From Opitutaceae bacterium (GTDB lineage: Bacteria > Verrucomicrobiota > Verrucomicrobiia > Opitutales > Opitutaceae), in contig JAHCAZ010000020.1 of the NCBI GenBank assembly GCA_019634615.1, positions 1 to 64,000 of the forward strand: DNA of 64,000 nucleotides, in the 5' to 3' direction. Both the position numbers and the translations under genes were made by a program. Of this stretch, positions 1 to 8,706 are shown piece after piece. The notes beneath the pieces are model-generated. The model was not told the origin of the DNA. It saw nothing but the letters and a program-made list of their open reading frames with translations, and made no database searches. Position 1 is the first letter of the stretch; every line of letters starts with the position of its first letter.

Positions 1-1
1 C

Positions 2-1231
<1,230 letters not shown>

Positions 1232-1257
1232 GGCGGACGCAGCGGTCGCTTTCCCGA

Positions 1258-1289
1258 GGCCGTGGGGGTTAGTCCCCACGGCCTTTTTT
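1258..1289 (+). terminator. Rho-independent terminator of hppA
   Basis: A perfect 10-bp stem (GGCCGTGGGG with CCCCACGGCC) and a 6-base loop are followed by TTTTTT, 26 bases after the hppA stop codon. Confidence 0.93.
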
Positions 1290-1470
1290 GCGCCTGCACG
1301 GAACCTTCGCGAAGCACCCCCGGTCACCGGGGCGCACGAACTGCCGGTCCGGTTCCCAGCCGCCATCCACAACGCGCGGCCCTGGGACCGGCGCAAGAAA
1401 ACCTGCCGGCATTCGTCTCCCTGCCGCACCCACCGCCATCCCGGCGGCCTGGGGCAGCATTGTCCTCACC

Positions 1471-2001
1471 ATGAAGAAGATCATCATCACCCTATTCGTC
1501 ATCTCCGCCCTGGCGGCCGCCGCCCGGGCCTCGGCCATTGTCGGCGCCGATGTCGGTTACCTGACCGACAGCAAGGAGGCCTACTTCTCCAGCCGGATCG
1601 GCTACGAGCTCGCTGTCACGAGCAACGTGTCGCACCAGCTCGAGGTCGAGGTCGGCTACACTGAGACCGAGGAGGCCGGCGCCAGCGCCGATCTCCTGCC
1701 CGTCACGCTGAACTACCGCGTGCAAGGTGGCCTCGACCGCGGCTTCGGCTACTACGCCGGCGCCGGGCTCGGCTTCGCCCGCACCCGCGTGGACGGCGTG
1801 AGCATCGGCGGGCCCGTGCGCCTGCGCGACAACTCCTTCGCCGCCCAGGCCTTCGCCGGCCTCACTTACCAGGCCAGTCCTGCCGTCACCCTGAGCGTCG
1901 GCGCCAAGTACATCCGCATCAGCGACGTGAACCTGGCCGGCACGACCTTCGAGGTGGACGACGACGTCGCCCTCTCCGCCGGCATCAGCTTCAAGTTCTG
2001 A
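1471..2001 (+). CDS. Small outer-membrane beta-barrel protein (OmpW/OmpA-barrel-like)
   Basis: Predicted 176-residue outer-membrane protein. The ATG chosen gives a clean signal peptide (MKKIIITLFVISALAAAARA, cut near ASA), and the frame upstream of it reads like non-coding sequence. The mature part alternates hydrophobic and polar residues with repeated aromatic/glycine strands (VGADVGY, FGYYAGAGLGFA, LSVGAKYIRI) and ends in FKF, the terminal-phenylalanine signal for outer-membrane insertion. The size fits an eight-stranded barrel. The ligand or role cannot be read. It lies between two terminators, so it is probably transcribed alone. An adhesin-like or Ail/OmpX-type barrel is an alternative. 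Confidence 0.8.
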   Translation: MKKIIITLFVISALAAAARASAIVGADVGYLTDSKEAYFSSRIGYELAVTSNVSHQLEVEVGYTETEEAGASADLLPVTLNYRVQGGLDRGFGYYAGAGLGFARTRVDGVSIGGPVRLRDNSFAAQAFAGLTYQASPAVTLSVGAKYIRISDVNLAGTTFEVDDDVALSAGISFKF

Positions 2002-2020
2002 GCGCCGGAATCCTCCCCAA

Positions 2021-2047
2021 GGCCGTGGGCACACCCCACGGCCTTTT
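2021..2047 (+). terminator. Rho-independent terminator of the barrel gene
   Basis: Stem GGCCGTGGG with CCCACGGCC, short loop, then TTTT. It is nearly the same stem as the hppA terminator upstream. Confidence 0.88.
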
Positions 2048-2080
2048 CGTGCATGGACGGTACGCACACGGAGGCATGAA

Positions 2081-2146
2081 ACCACTGATGCACACTTATT
2101 TTCACTGAAATGATCGGAATCTCGATCCCATCAGTGCTCATCAGTG
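2081..2146 (+). repeat. Interspersed CACTGATG inverted repeat, copy 1
   Basis: ACCACTGATGCACACTTAT begins the element, and CATCAGTG occurs twice at its right end (2129-2136 and 2139-2146), facing CACTGATG at 2083-2090. The first 19 bases are identical to 63911-63929 at the other end of the window and the rest is close. It sits in the gap between the barrel gene and the convergent URO-D gene. Downstream to about 2195 are further short words (CTCCGCGTCCTACGCGCCTCCGCGTGA) of similar modular character. Confidence 0.85.
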
Positions 2147-2212
2147 AAGATTGGCGGCTCTCAGTCTCCGCGTCCTACGCGCCTCCGCGTGAAACCGGCC
2201 AACCGCCCGTTT

Positions 2213-3304
2213 TCAGTTGGGGTACCACCTGCGAACCATGACCTCGACTTCCCGCAGCGTCGCGAGATCTGGGATCCCGCCCATCATCACGTACACGCCG
2301 TGCGTGCCGATGGCGTTGAGCAGCGGCTCCATCTCGTGGGGCCGCACGGCGACAACCTGCACCGATTTCCCCGCGTCGAGGATCCGACGATACAGCGGCC
2401 ACCACCGCTCGTGGCCGCCGCCCTCGACGCCCGCCTGCGGCGTGAACTCGATCGCATCGAGGCCCGGAATCGCCAGGAGCCCGTCGAGGTGCGGGATGGC
2501 CTGCGTCCCATCGAGGTGAAACATTGCGTGATCGAGCCAGTCGCACTGAGCCGCCAGCGCGGGCTGCACGAATTCCGCGAACATCGCCGGCGAGATCATG
2601 GCCAGCGCGTCGCACTGCACCTTCGCCGTCCGTCCCGGCCCCCAGAGATGGAACGCCTGGAAGCACGTTGACCCATCCGGCAGGGCGATGCGCGACCGCA
2701 GCGCGTCGTAGACTTCAAAGTAGCAGGCGTTGATCTCGGCGATCCGCTGCCGCGCCCACTCGGGTCGCTCGACCAGGTCCATCATCAGATCCTGCGCCCC
2801 GCGCAGCGACGACAGGATGTCGAGGTTCTCGATCAGGTCCGGCATGCCCACCGCATAGTTGCCGGCCGCCTTCGCCTGCAGGGCGTCCACCATCTCCACC
2901 TGCCGGCGCCACCAAGGGTTCGCGGGATCGAACCGGATCGGACGCTCGAGCGCGTCCTGGTCGGCCAGCGGATGAAACCACACCGTGTCCGGGGCGAAGC
3001 CGGGCTCGCTGCCCAGGTACAGCGCGAGCGAGCCCGGCCCCAGGTCCACCCGCCCGATCGGCAGCGCATCGAGCGCCAGCACGGCGCTCGCGTTCAGGAA
3101 GTGGCTCTCGGCGGCGACGAACGCGGGATCCGCGTGCAGCACCGTCGGATCGTCCGGCCGAGCCGGTCGCACCGCCGCGGCATCCCGCGACGGCTCCGTC
3201 CGCCCCGCCTCGAGCGGCAGCCACGGCACGACGACCAAGCCGTCGCGCCGCCACCAGCGCGTGAAGTGTTCGCGACTCTCCGCCCAGTTTTCCTTCCAGC
3301 GCAT
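2213..3304 (-). CDS. Uroporphyrinogen decarboxylase (URO-D) family protein, probable methyltransferase-like
   Basis: A 363-residue URO-D-fold protein. Family traits are the internal MPDLIENLDILSSLRG segment, an acidic DAIEFTP segment near the end of the barrel and a C-terminal MMGGIPD/REVEVMVRRW region. It lacks the N-terminal arginine motif of genuine HemE, so a corrinoid- or methyl-transfer role, or an orphan role, is more likely than haem synthesis. The start at MRWKENW gives the usual length; an upstream extension would run into the epimerase gene. It lies 14 bases downstream of that epimerase on the same strand, so the two are probably co-transcribed. Substrate unknown. A second URO-D-like gene at 57455-58516 sits in a methyl-transfer operon. 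Confidence 0.75.
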   Translation of the reverse strand: MRWKENWAESREHFTRWWRRDGLVVVPWLPLEAGRTEPSRDAAAVRPARPDDPTVLHADPAFVAAESHFLNASAVLALDALPIGRVDLGPGSLALYLGSEPGFAPDTVWFHPLADQDALERPIRFDPANPWWRRQVEMVDALQAKAAGNYAVGMPDLIENLDILSSLRGAQDLMMDLVERPEWARQRIAEINACYFEVYDALRSRIALPDGSTCFQAFHLWGPGRTAKVQCDALAMISPAMFAEFVQPALAAQCDWLDHAMFHLDGTQAIPHLDGLLAIPGLDAIEFTPQAGVEGGGHERWWPLYRRILDAGKSVQVVAVRPHEMEPLLNAIGTHGVYVMMGGIPDLATLREVEVMVRRWYPN

Positions 3305-3318
3305 GAGGTGGTCGGGTT

Positions 3319-4245
3319 TCAACGGCGGCGGCTGGCCGCAAGGGCCAAGCCTTCGGCGTAACTCATGGGCGTGTAGTTGAAGGCCGCATGGAATTTCGTG
3401 GCGTCGAACACGTACGGAAATTCGTTTTGGTAGAGCATCTCCAGGCTCGCCCGCAGGTCGGCATTGAAAAGCCCCAGCACCCGCAGGAGGCCGCGCCCGA
3501 CCGTCCGGTGCCGGGCCGGCACCCCGAGCGCCTGGGCCGCCGCCGCCACGATTTCGCGCCCCGTCAAGGCCGGCGCGGCTGTCGGCAAATGCCAGACCTG
3601 CCCCCACGCGTCGGCCCGGCTCGCCAGCAGCGCCACGCCACGGGCGGCATCCGGGGTCCACGTCAGGCTGTGCGGCACGCTGTCGTTCATCATCCAGAGC
3701 GCGGGCGCGCCCTTCGCCAGGCGATCGACGACGAGCAGGTTGACCACGCTGGTCCGGCACTCCGGCCCGTAAAAATCCGCCGACCGGGCGATCAGGGCCT
3801 GCAGCTCGCCTCGTTTCGTCGCTTCCATCAGCTGCGTCGCGATGCGCGCGCGCACCTCGCCTTTGCGGCTGCACGGCTGGTACGGCGTCGCCTCGGTCAT
3901 CGGGCCCTCGACGCGACCGTACATGTAGACGTTGTCGAAAAACACCAATCGGGCACCCGCGCGCCGGCAGGCCTCGATCACGTTGCGCATGACCCGGGGC
4001 CAGGCCTCTTCCCAGACTGCGGTTCGGTAAGGCAACCCGGCCACCAGATAAGCGACCTGCACGCCCGCGACGGCTGCCTGGGCCTGCGAGGGATCGGTGA
4101 GATCGGCCACCACCGCCTCCACCCCAGCGCCCGGCCGCACGCTTCGGCCGACCAGCCGGACGGGTGTGCCTTGCGCGGTCAACTCCCGCGCCAATTCAGT
4201 GCCGATCGCGCCGCCCGCTCCCAGAATTGCCTGTGTCGTCGCCAT
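3319..4245 (-). CDS. NAD(P)-dependent epimerase/dehydratase family protein
   Basis: Extended short-chain dehydrogenase of 308 residues. It has an N-terminal Rossmann motif (GAGGAIGTELAREL), a DLTD adenine-contact segment, and FFDNVYMYG carrying the tyrosine region, where the standard YxxxK is not obvious. The MATTQ start places the glycine-rich loop at the very N-terminus as expected; the longer upstream frame reads as non-coding. It is the first gene of a two-gene minus-strand unit with the URO-D-like protein and is divergent from the N-acetyltransferase. The sugar or other substrate cannot be assigned. Confidence 0.82.
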   Translation of the reverse strand: MATTQAILGAGGAIGTELARELTAQGTPVRLVGRSVRPGAGVEAVVADLTDPSQAQAAVAGVQVAYLVAGLPYRTAVWEEAWPRVMRNVIEACRRAGARLVFFDNVYMYGRVEGPMTEATPYQPCSRKGEVRARIATQLMEATKRGELQALIARSADFYGPECRTSVVNLLVVDRLAKGAPALWMMNDSVPHSLTWTPDAARGVALLASRADAWGQVWHLPTAAPALTGREIVAAAAQALGVPARHRTVGRGLLRVLGLFNADLRASLEMLYQNEFPYVFDATKFHAAFNYTPMSYAEGLALAASRRR

Positions 4246-4351
4246 GTTGCCGCAAGCATGATGGTCGCCTGCGCGGCAAGCAATCTTTCGCCCGGGCCGG
4301 ACGCGCGCTTGTTCTCCGGCGCAACCGTCGCCAACGTCTCGCCTCCCCCCC

Positions 4352-5164
4352 ATGTCGGAATTCACACCAGACCTCGATGCCTACTGCGAGCGCATCGGCT
4401 ACCGCGGTCCGCGCACACCGGACCTCGCCACGCTGCGCGCGCTCCATCTCCACCATGTCTCGGCCGTGCCGTTCGAGAACCTCGACGTGCTGCTCGGCCG
4501 CCGCGTCAGCCTCGATCCCGCGGTGATCGCCGACAAGATCATCCTCCGGCGGCGCGGCGGCTACTGCTTCGAGCAGAACACCCTGTTCCGCGTCGTCCTG
4601 ACGGCCCTCGGCTTCCACGTGACGCCGCTGCTGGCCCGTGTGCGCTGGCAGGTGCCCGCGGATGTCGGCACGCCCCTCACCCACACCGTCCTGCGGGTCG
4701 ACCTCGACGGGCGCGGCTGGCTGGTTGACGTCGGCTTCGGCGCCGTGGGTGCCACGGCCCCGCTCGCGCTCGATGCGACCGAGCCTCAGGCCACCTCCCA
4801 CGACACGCGTCGCCTCGTCCCACAGGCGGACGGCCTCGTGCACCAGGTGCGGCATGGCGACGCCTGGGGCGACGTCTATCGCTTCAGCCTCGTGCCACCG
4901 CCACCGGTGGATTTCGAGGTCGGCAACTGGTTCAGCTGCACCCACCCGCGGGCGCATTTCACCAACAACCTCGTCGTCACCCGCGTGCGCGGCGCGGAAC
5001 GCCTCATCATCCTCAACCGCGAGTTCGCGGTGCGCCACGCCGACGGCTCCGCCACCCGGCGCGACATCGCGACGCCGCACGACCTGCGGGCCCTGCTGAT
5101 CGAGCACTTCGGGCTGCACCTCTCGTCGGACGCCCGCCTCGCGATCCCGGCCGCCCCGTGGTGA
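4352..5164 (+). CDS. nat: Arylamine N-acetyltransferase
   Basis: Transfers acetyl from acetyl-CoA to arylamines or hydrazines by a ping-pong mechanism in the cytoplasm. The full catalytic triad is visible: Cys72 in RRRGGYCFEQN, His111 in LTHTVLRV and Asp126 in WLVDVGFG. The length of 270 residues matches the family, and VPFENLDVLLGR near residue 40 is the conserved N-terminal signature. It is divergent from the epimerase, with a 106-base gap that should hold both promoters. The physiological substrate is unknown; detoxification is the usual guess. Confidence 0.95.
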   Translation: MSEFTPDLDAYCERIGYRGPRTPDLATLRALHLHHVSAVPFENLDVLLGRRVSLDPAVIADKIILRRRGGYCFEQNTLFRVVLTALGFHVTPLLARVRWQVPADVGTPLTHTVLRVDLDGRGWLVDVGFGAVGATAPLALDATEPQATSHDTRRLVPQADGLVHQVRHGDAWGDVYRFSLVPPPPVDFEVGNWFSCTHPRAHFTNNLVVTRVRGAERLIILNREFAVRHADGSATRRDIATPHDLRALLIEHFGLHLSSDARLAIPAAPW

Positions 5165-5234
5165 AGGCGCCGGCCGCGGCGGGGCGAGGCCGACCTTGCC
5201 CGCGCCGCCGGCAGCGCCATGATGGGTTGCGACC

Positions 5235-5849
5235 GTGAACCTGCACGAGCCCGCGACGTTCCTGACCGATTGCCTGCTGGCGGGATTGGCGCTTGCGCTG
5301 GCGTGGCGGCTGCGCGCCGCGGCACCGGCGGTGCGCTGGTGGCGGCGCACGCTCGGCATGACGGCCGCGTCCGCGCTCGTCGGCGGCACCTACCACGGAT
5401 TCGCCCCCAACTTCGGGCCGGCGCTCCAGTCGGCCTGGTGGCTGGCAACCCTCTGGATCATCAGCGGCGTGAGCGCCTGCCTGGCGCTGAGCCTCATGCA
5501 CGAGCTGGCCCCGCCACCGCGCCTGCGGTTCTGGCGCACGCTCATCGGCGCCAAAGGCGCGCTGGCCGCGGCCAGCGCGGTGGTCTGGCCCGTCTTCCTG
5601 GTCGCCATCGTCGATTACGGCCTCGCCTTGGCGGCCTGGCTCGTCGCGGCCCTGGCCACGCGCCGGCCCTGGCGGGGTTGGATGCTGGGCGGCCTGGGCC
5701 TCTCGGTCGGGGCCGCCGTCGTGCAGCAGTCCGGGTGGCCCCAGGCCCCGGGCCTGAACCACAACGACCTTTACCACCTGATCCAGGGACTCGGCCTGAT
5801 CGCCTTCTTCCAGGGCGCCCGTCGGCTGGGTATGAGCGATAAGCGGTGA
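5235..5849 (+). CDS. Six-helix integral membrane protein (DUF6962-like)
   Basis: A 204-residue membrane protein starting at GTG, with about six hydrophobic helices. Conserved-looking polar residues sit at helix ends: GGTYHGFAPNFGP and LNHNDLYHLIQGLGL, i.e. several His, Asn and Asp residues facing each other. This arrangement resembles the DUF6962 family and distantly the CREST/alkaline ceramidase-like hydrolases, but that link is only inference. It lies 70 bases after the N-acetyltransferase on the same strand and may be co-transcribed. No function is assigned. Confidence 0.72.
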   Translation: MNLHEPATFLTDCLLAGLALALAWRLRAAAPAVRWWRRTLGMTAASALVGGTYHGFAPNFGPALQSAWWLATLWIISGVSACLALSLMHELAPPPRLRFWRTLIGAKGALAAASAVVWPVFLVAIVDYGLALAAWLVAALATRRPWRGWMLGGLGLSVGAAVVQQSGWPQAPGLNHNDLYHLIQGLGLIAFFQGARRLGMSDKR

Positions 5850-6052
5850 TCGCCATTAGGAATAATTCAATGGGAGAGCCGACTCGGCCTCTCGTGGCGT
5901 AATTTATTGGGAATAAATGATTTTTCAGATCCCGGCGATTGAGATAGGCGAGGTAATCAATTAGATAATCTGCTCTTAAGATTACTTAGGAAATCTGTAA
6001 TTAATGGACCGAGGTTGGAATCGCCCACAGGCTCGATGCCGAAGGCGAGTCT
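5850..6052 (+). promoter_or_regulatory. AT-rich control region upstream of the hydrogenase operon
   Basis: This 203-base gap is strikingly AT-rich against its surroundings. It contains the inverted repeat TAATCT-N7-AGATTA (5966-5984) and several TTA/AAT-rich stretches (GTAATTTATTGGGAATAAAT, CTGTAATTAATGG) that could supply promoter boxes. The symmetric element is a candidate operator for a redox or oxygen regulator of hydC-hydB-hydA; the regulator itself cannot be named. Only weak Shine-Dalgarno-like bases (GAAGG) precede the hydC ATG. Confidence 0.5.
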
Positions 6053-6724
6053 ATGAAAACCACCCCAATCTACGGGACAGACCTCTCAACCACCGACCTT
6101 CGGCATGCAGATGAGGCGGCGCTCATCGAGTTGCTGGAGAAGGCGGAACAAAAGCATGGGTACATCCCCCGGGAGATATCCGACGAGATCGCCCGCCTGC
6201 TGGAGGTGAAGCTGGAGCGGCTCCGCCGGATCCAGGGCAAGCTCGACACCACGATCCGGCGCGACGTGCAGCAGCACGTGGCCCACTGGCGCAACGAGGA
6301 GGGCAACCTGATCATGATCCTCCATGCGATCCAGAACCAGCACGGGTACATCCCGCGCGAGGTGGCGATGGAGCTCTCCCGCGAGCTCGGGGTGAAGCTC
6401 GCGCGCATCTACGAGGTCATCACCTTCTACCACTACTTCAAGCTGCAGCCCCCGGGCGCGCACAACGTCACCGTCTGCAACGGCACCGCCTGCTACCTCA
6501 AGGGCTCGGGTGACCTCATCAACGAGCTTCGCACCCAGCTCGGCATCGCCGAGGGCCAGACCACGCCCGACCGCCAGATCCACTTTGAAACCGTGCGCTG
6601 CATCGGCTGCTGCGGCATGGCCCCGGCCATGGTCGTCGACGGCAAGACCTGCGGGCACGTGAAGACCACCGAGGTCGCCGGCCACCTCGCCGAGCTCCGC
6701 GCCAAGAAGGAGACCGCCGCATGA
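6053..6724 (+). CDS. hydC: NAD-linked [FeFe]-hydrogenase subunit HydC (NuoE-like, [2Fe-2S])
   Basis: A 223-residue NuoE/HndA-type subunit passing electrons between HydB and HydA. The C-terminal thioredoxin-like domain keeps all four [2Fe-2S] ligands: Cys142 and Cys147 (VCNGTAC) and Cys183 and Cys187 (RCIGCC). The N-terminus is odd. A helical segment HGYIPREISDEIARLLEV (about residues 35-52) is followed by a second copy, HGYIPREVAMELSRELGV (97-114). Normal subunits have only one such helical bundle, so the extra 60-70 residues look like a partial duplication. It overlaps hydB by ATGA, indicating translational coupling. Confidence 0.93.
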   Translation: MKTTPIYGTDLSTTDLRHADEAALIELLEKAEQKHGYIPREISDEIARLLEVKLERLRRIQGKLDTTIRRDVQQHVAHWRNEEGNLIMILHAIQNQHGYIPREVAMELSRELGVKLARIYEVITFYHYFKLQPPGAHNVTVCNGTACYLKGSGDLINELRTQLGIAEGQTTPDRQIHFETVRCIGCCGMAPAMVVDGKTCGHVKTTEVAGHLAELRAKKETAA

Positions 6725-8706
6725 AAACGCTCACCCGCCAGGACCTCGCCGACCTTGCCCGCCATCCCGCCGCCGAACCCGCCGCCTGGATCCGCGTCCA
6801 GCTCGACACGGGCGGCATCGCCGCCGGCGCCGAGACGCTCTACACCGCGCTCGATCACGCCCGGGTCGAGCAGCGCCTGCCCTTCGTCCTCCAGCGCGCC
6901 GGCTCCACCGGCTTCGCCTTCGCCGATCCCGTCATCGCGGTGAAATCCGCCGGCCTGCCCACGGTGCACTACGGGCACGTGACCGCCGAACTCGTGCCGC
7001 AGCTGCTCGCCGCGCACTTCGGCCAGCGCCACCTGCTCGACGACCACATCATCGCGACGCGCCGCCGGAGCCTGGTGCTCGACGCCCCGGTCACCCACAT
7101 CCTCGTCCGCGACACCGGCAACGGCCCCGGCAGCAAGACCGAGTTCTTCCAGTTCTCGTTCCAGGAGGAGCTCAAGCGCCGCGGCCTCGGCGACCGCGTG
7201 CAGGTCGTCCGCGCCTTCGACATGGGCGTCTACGACGAGGGCGCCGTCGTGCAGCTCCTGCCCTCCGCCGTCACCTACACCAATGTCCTCGCGCCCGACG
7301 TCGCCCGCATCGTGACCGAGTCGATCGAGGGCGGCCGCGTCCTCGACGATCTCCTCTGGAAGACGCCCGACCGCCAGGTGCGCATCGTCCTGCGCCACTG
7401 CGGCGAGGTCGATCCCGACAGCGCCGACGACTACCTCCGCCGGGCCCAGGGCTACCAGGCCTTCGCCAAGGCGCTCTTCGCGCTCACGCCCGAGCAGGTC
7501 ATCGCCGAGATGAAGACCAGCGCCCTGCGCGGGCGCGGCGGCGCCGGCTTCCCCACGTGGATGAAGTGGCAGCTCACGCGCGCGCAGCCTGCGTCGCAGC
7601 GCTACGTCATCTGCAACGGCGACGAGGGCGACCCGGGCGCGTTCATGGACCGCAGCGTCCTCGAGAGCGACCCGCACGCCGTGCTCGAGGGCATGATGAT
7701 CGCCGCGTACGCGATGGGCACCTCGAAGGGCTACTTCTACATCCGCGCCGAGTACCCCCGGGCTGTCGAGCGCGTCCAGCGCGCCCTCGACCAGGCCCGC
7801 GAGCTCGGCCTGCTCGGCCAGAACATCCTCGGCAGCGGCTTCGACTTCGAGGCCAAGATCCGCCTCGGCGCCGGCGCCTTCGTCTGCGGCGAGGAAACCG
7901 CGCTGATCGCCTCGATCGAGGGCAAGCGCGGCAGCCCGAGCCCCCGCCCGCCCTATCCCTCCGTGCGCGGACTCTGGGGCATGCCGACCGCCATCAACAA
8001 CGTCGAGACCCTCGCCATCGTCCCGGAGATCCTGCTGAAGGGCGGCGCCTGGTTCGCGAGCCACGGCACCGACACCTCCAAGGGCACCAAGGTCTTCGCC
8101 GTCACCGGCAAGGTCCGCAACGCCCAGCTCGTCGAGGTGCCCATGGGCACGACGCTGCGCCAGATCGTCTTCGAGGTCTGCGGCGGCGTCCTCGACAACA
8201 AGGAGATCAAGGCCGTGCAGACCGGCGGACCCTCCGGCGGCGTCATCCCGACCTCGCTCCTCGACACGCCCGTCAGCTACGAGACCCTGCAGCAGCTCGG
8301 CTCCATCATGGGCTCGGGCGGCATGCTGATCATGGACAAGGGCGACTCCATGGTCGAGGTGGCCAAGTTCTACCTCAAGTTCTGCGTCGACGAGTCCTGC
8401 GGCAAGTGCGCCCCGTGCCGCATCGGCGGCTACCAGCTCCTGCAGATCCTCGACCGCATCTCGCGCGGCCGCGGCAACGCCGGCGACCTCGCCATCATCC
8501 ACCGCATCTGCCACGCGATGCAGAAGGCCTCGCTCTGCGGCCTCGGGCAGACCGCGCCGAACCCCGTGCTCTCCACGCTCCGCTACTTCGGCGAGGAATA
8601 CCAGGCCTTCATCGAGGGCGGCCCCAGCTACGCCCGCAAGGTCAGCGGCGCCGCCAAGGCCGCCAAAGCCCCCGCCCCCGCCACTTCCCAGGAGGTCTCG
8701 TCATGA
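6721..8706 (+). CDS. hydB: NAD-linked [FeFe]-hydrogenase flavin subunit HydB (NuoF-like), atypical domains
   Basis: A 661-residue diaphorase subunit. The NuoF core is intact: FMN site GRGGAGFPTW (271-280), CNGDEGDPGAF (298-308), NAD site GAGAFVCGEETALI (383-396), and [4Fe-4S] ligands Cys560, Cys563, Cys566 and Cys606 (ESCGKCAPC, SLCGLG). The N-terminus carries two thioredoxin-like stretches, about 20-100 (DTGGIAAGAETLY) and 120-212 (RDTGNGPGSK, LGDRVQVV), but neither contains a cysteine, so no N-terminal [2Fe-2S] cluster can form. The C-terminus ends in an Ala/Pro tail, with none of the two-cluster ferredoxin domain seen in Thermotoga-type HydB. The core call is firm; whether the enzyme bifurcates is open. 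Confidence 0.93.
   Translation: MKTLTRQDLADLARHPAAEPAAWIRVQLDTGGIAAGAETLYTALDHARVEQRLPFVLQRAGSTGFAFADPVIAVKSAGLPTVHYGHVTAELVPQLLAAHFGQRHLLDDHIIATRRRSLVLDAPVTHILVRDTGNGPGSKTEFFQFSFQEELKRRGLGDRVQVVRAFDMGVYDEGAVVQLLPSAVTYTNVLAPDVARIVTESIEGGRVLDDLLWKTPDRQVRIVLRHCGEVDPDSADDYLRRAQGYQAFAKALFALTPEQVIAEMKTSALRGRGGAGFPTWMKWQLTRAQPASQRYVICNGDEGDPGAFMDRSVLESDPHAVLEGMMIAAYAMGTSKGYFYIRAEYPRAVERVQRALDQARELGLLGQNILGSGFDFEAKIRLGAGAFVCGEETALIASIEGKRGSPSPRPPYPSVRGLWGMPTAINNVETLAIVPEILLKGGAWFASHGTDTSKGTKVFAVTGKVRNAQLVEVPMGTTLRQIVFEVCGGVLDNKEIKAVQTGGPSGGVIPTSLLDTPVSYETLQQLGSIMGSGGMLIMDKGDSMVEVAKFYLKFCVDESCGKCAPCRIGGYQLLQILDRISRGRGNAGDLAIIHRICHAMQKASLCGLGQTAPNPVLSTLRYFGEEYQAFIEGGPSYARKVSGAAKAAKAPAPATSQEVSS

Noticed and set aside
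2213..3304. Calling the URO-D protein hemE
   Set aside because: The N-terminal Arg signature of HemE is missing and the context is not haem synthesis.
6493..8514. A 673-codon antisense frame over hydB
   Set aside because: Same shadow effect; low-complexity composition and no start signal.
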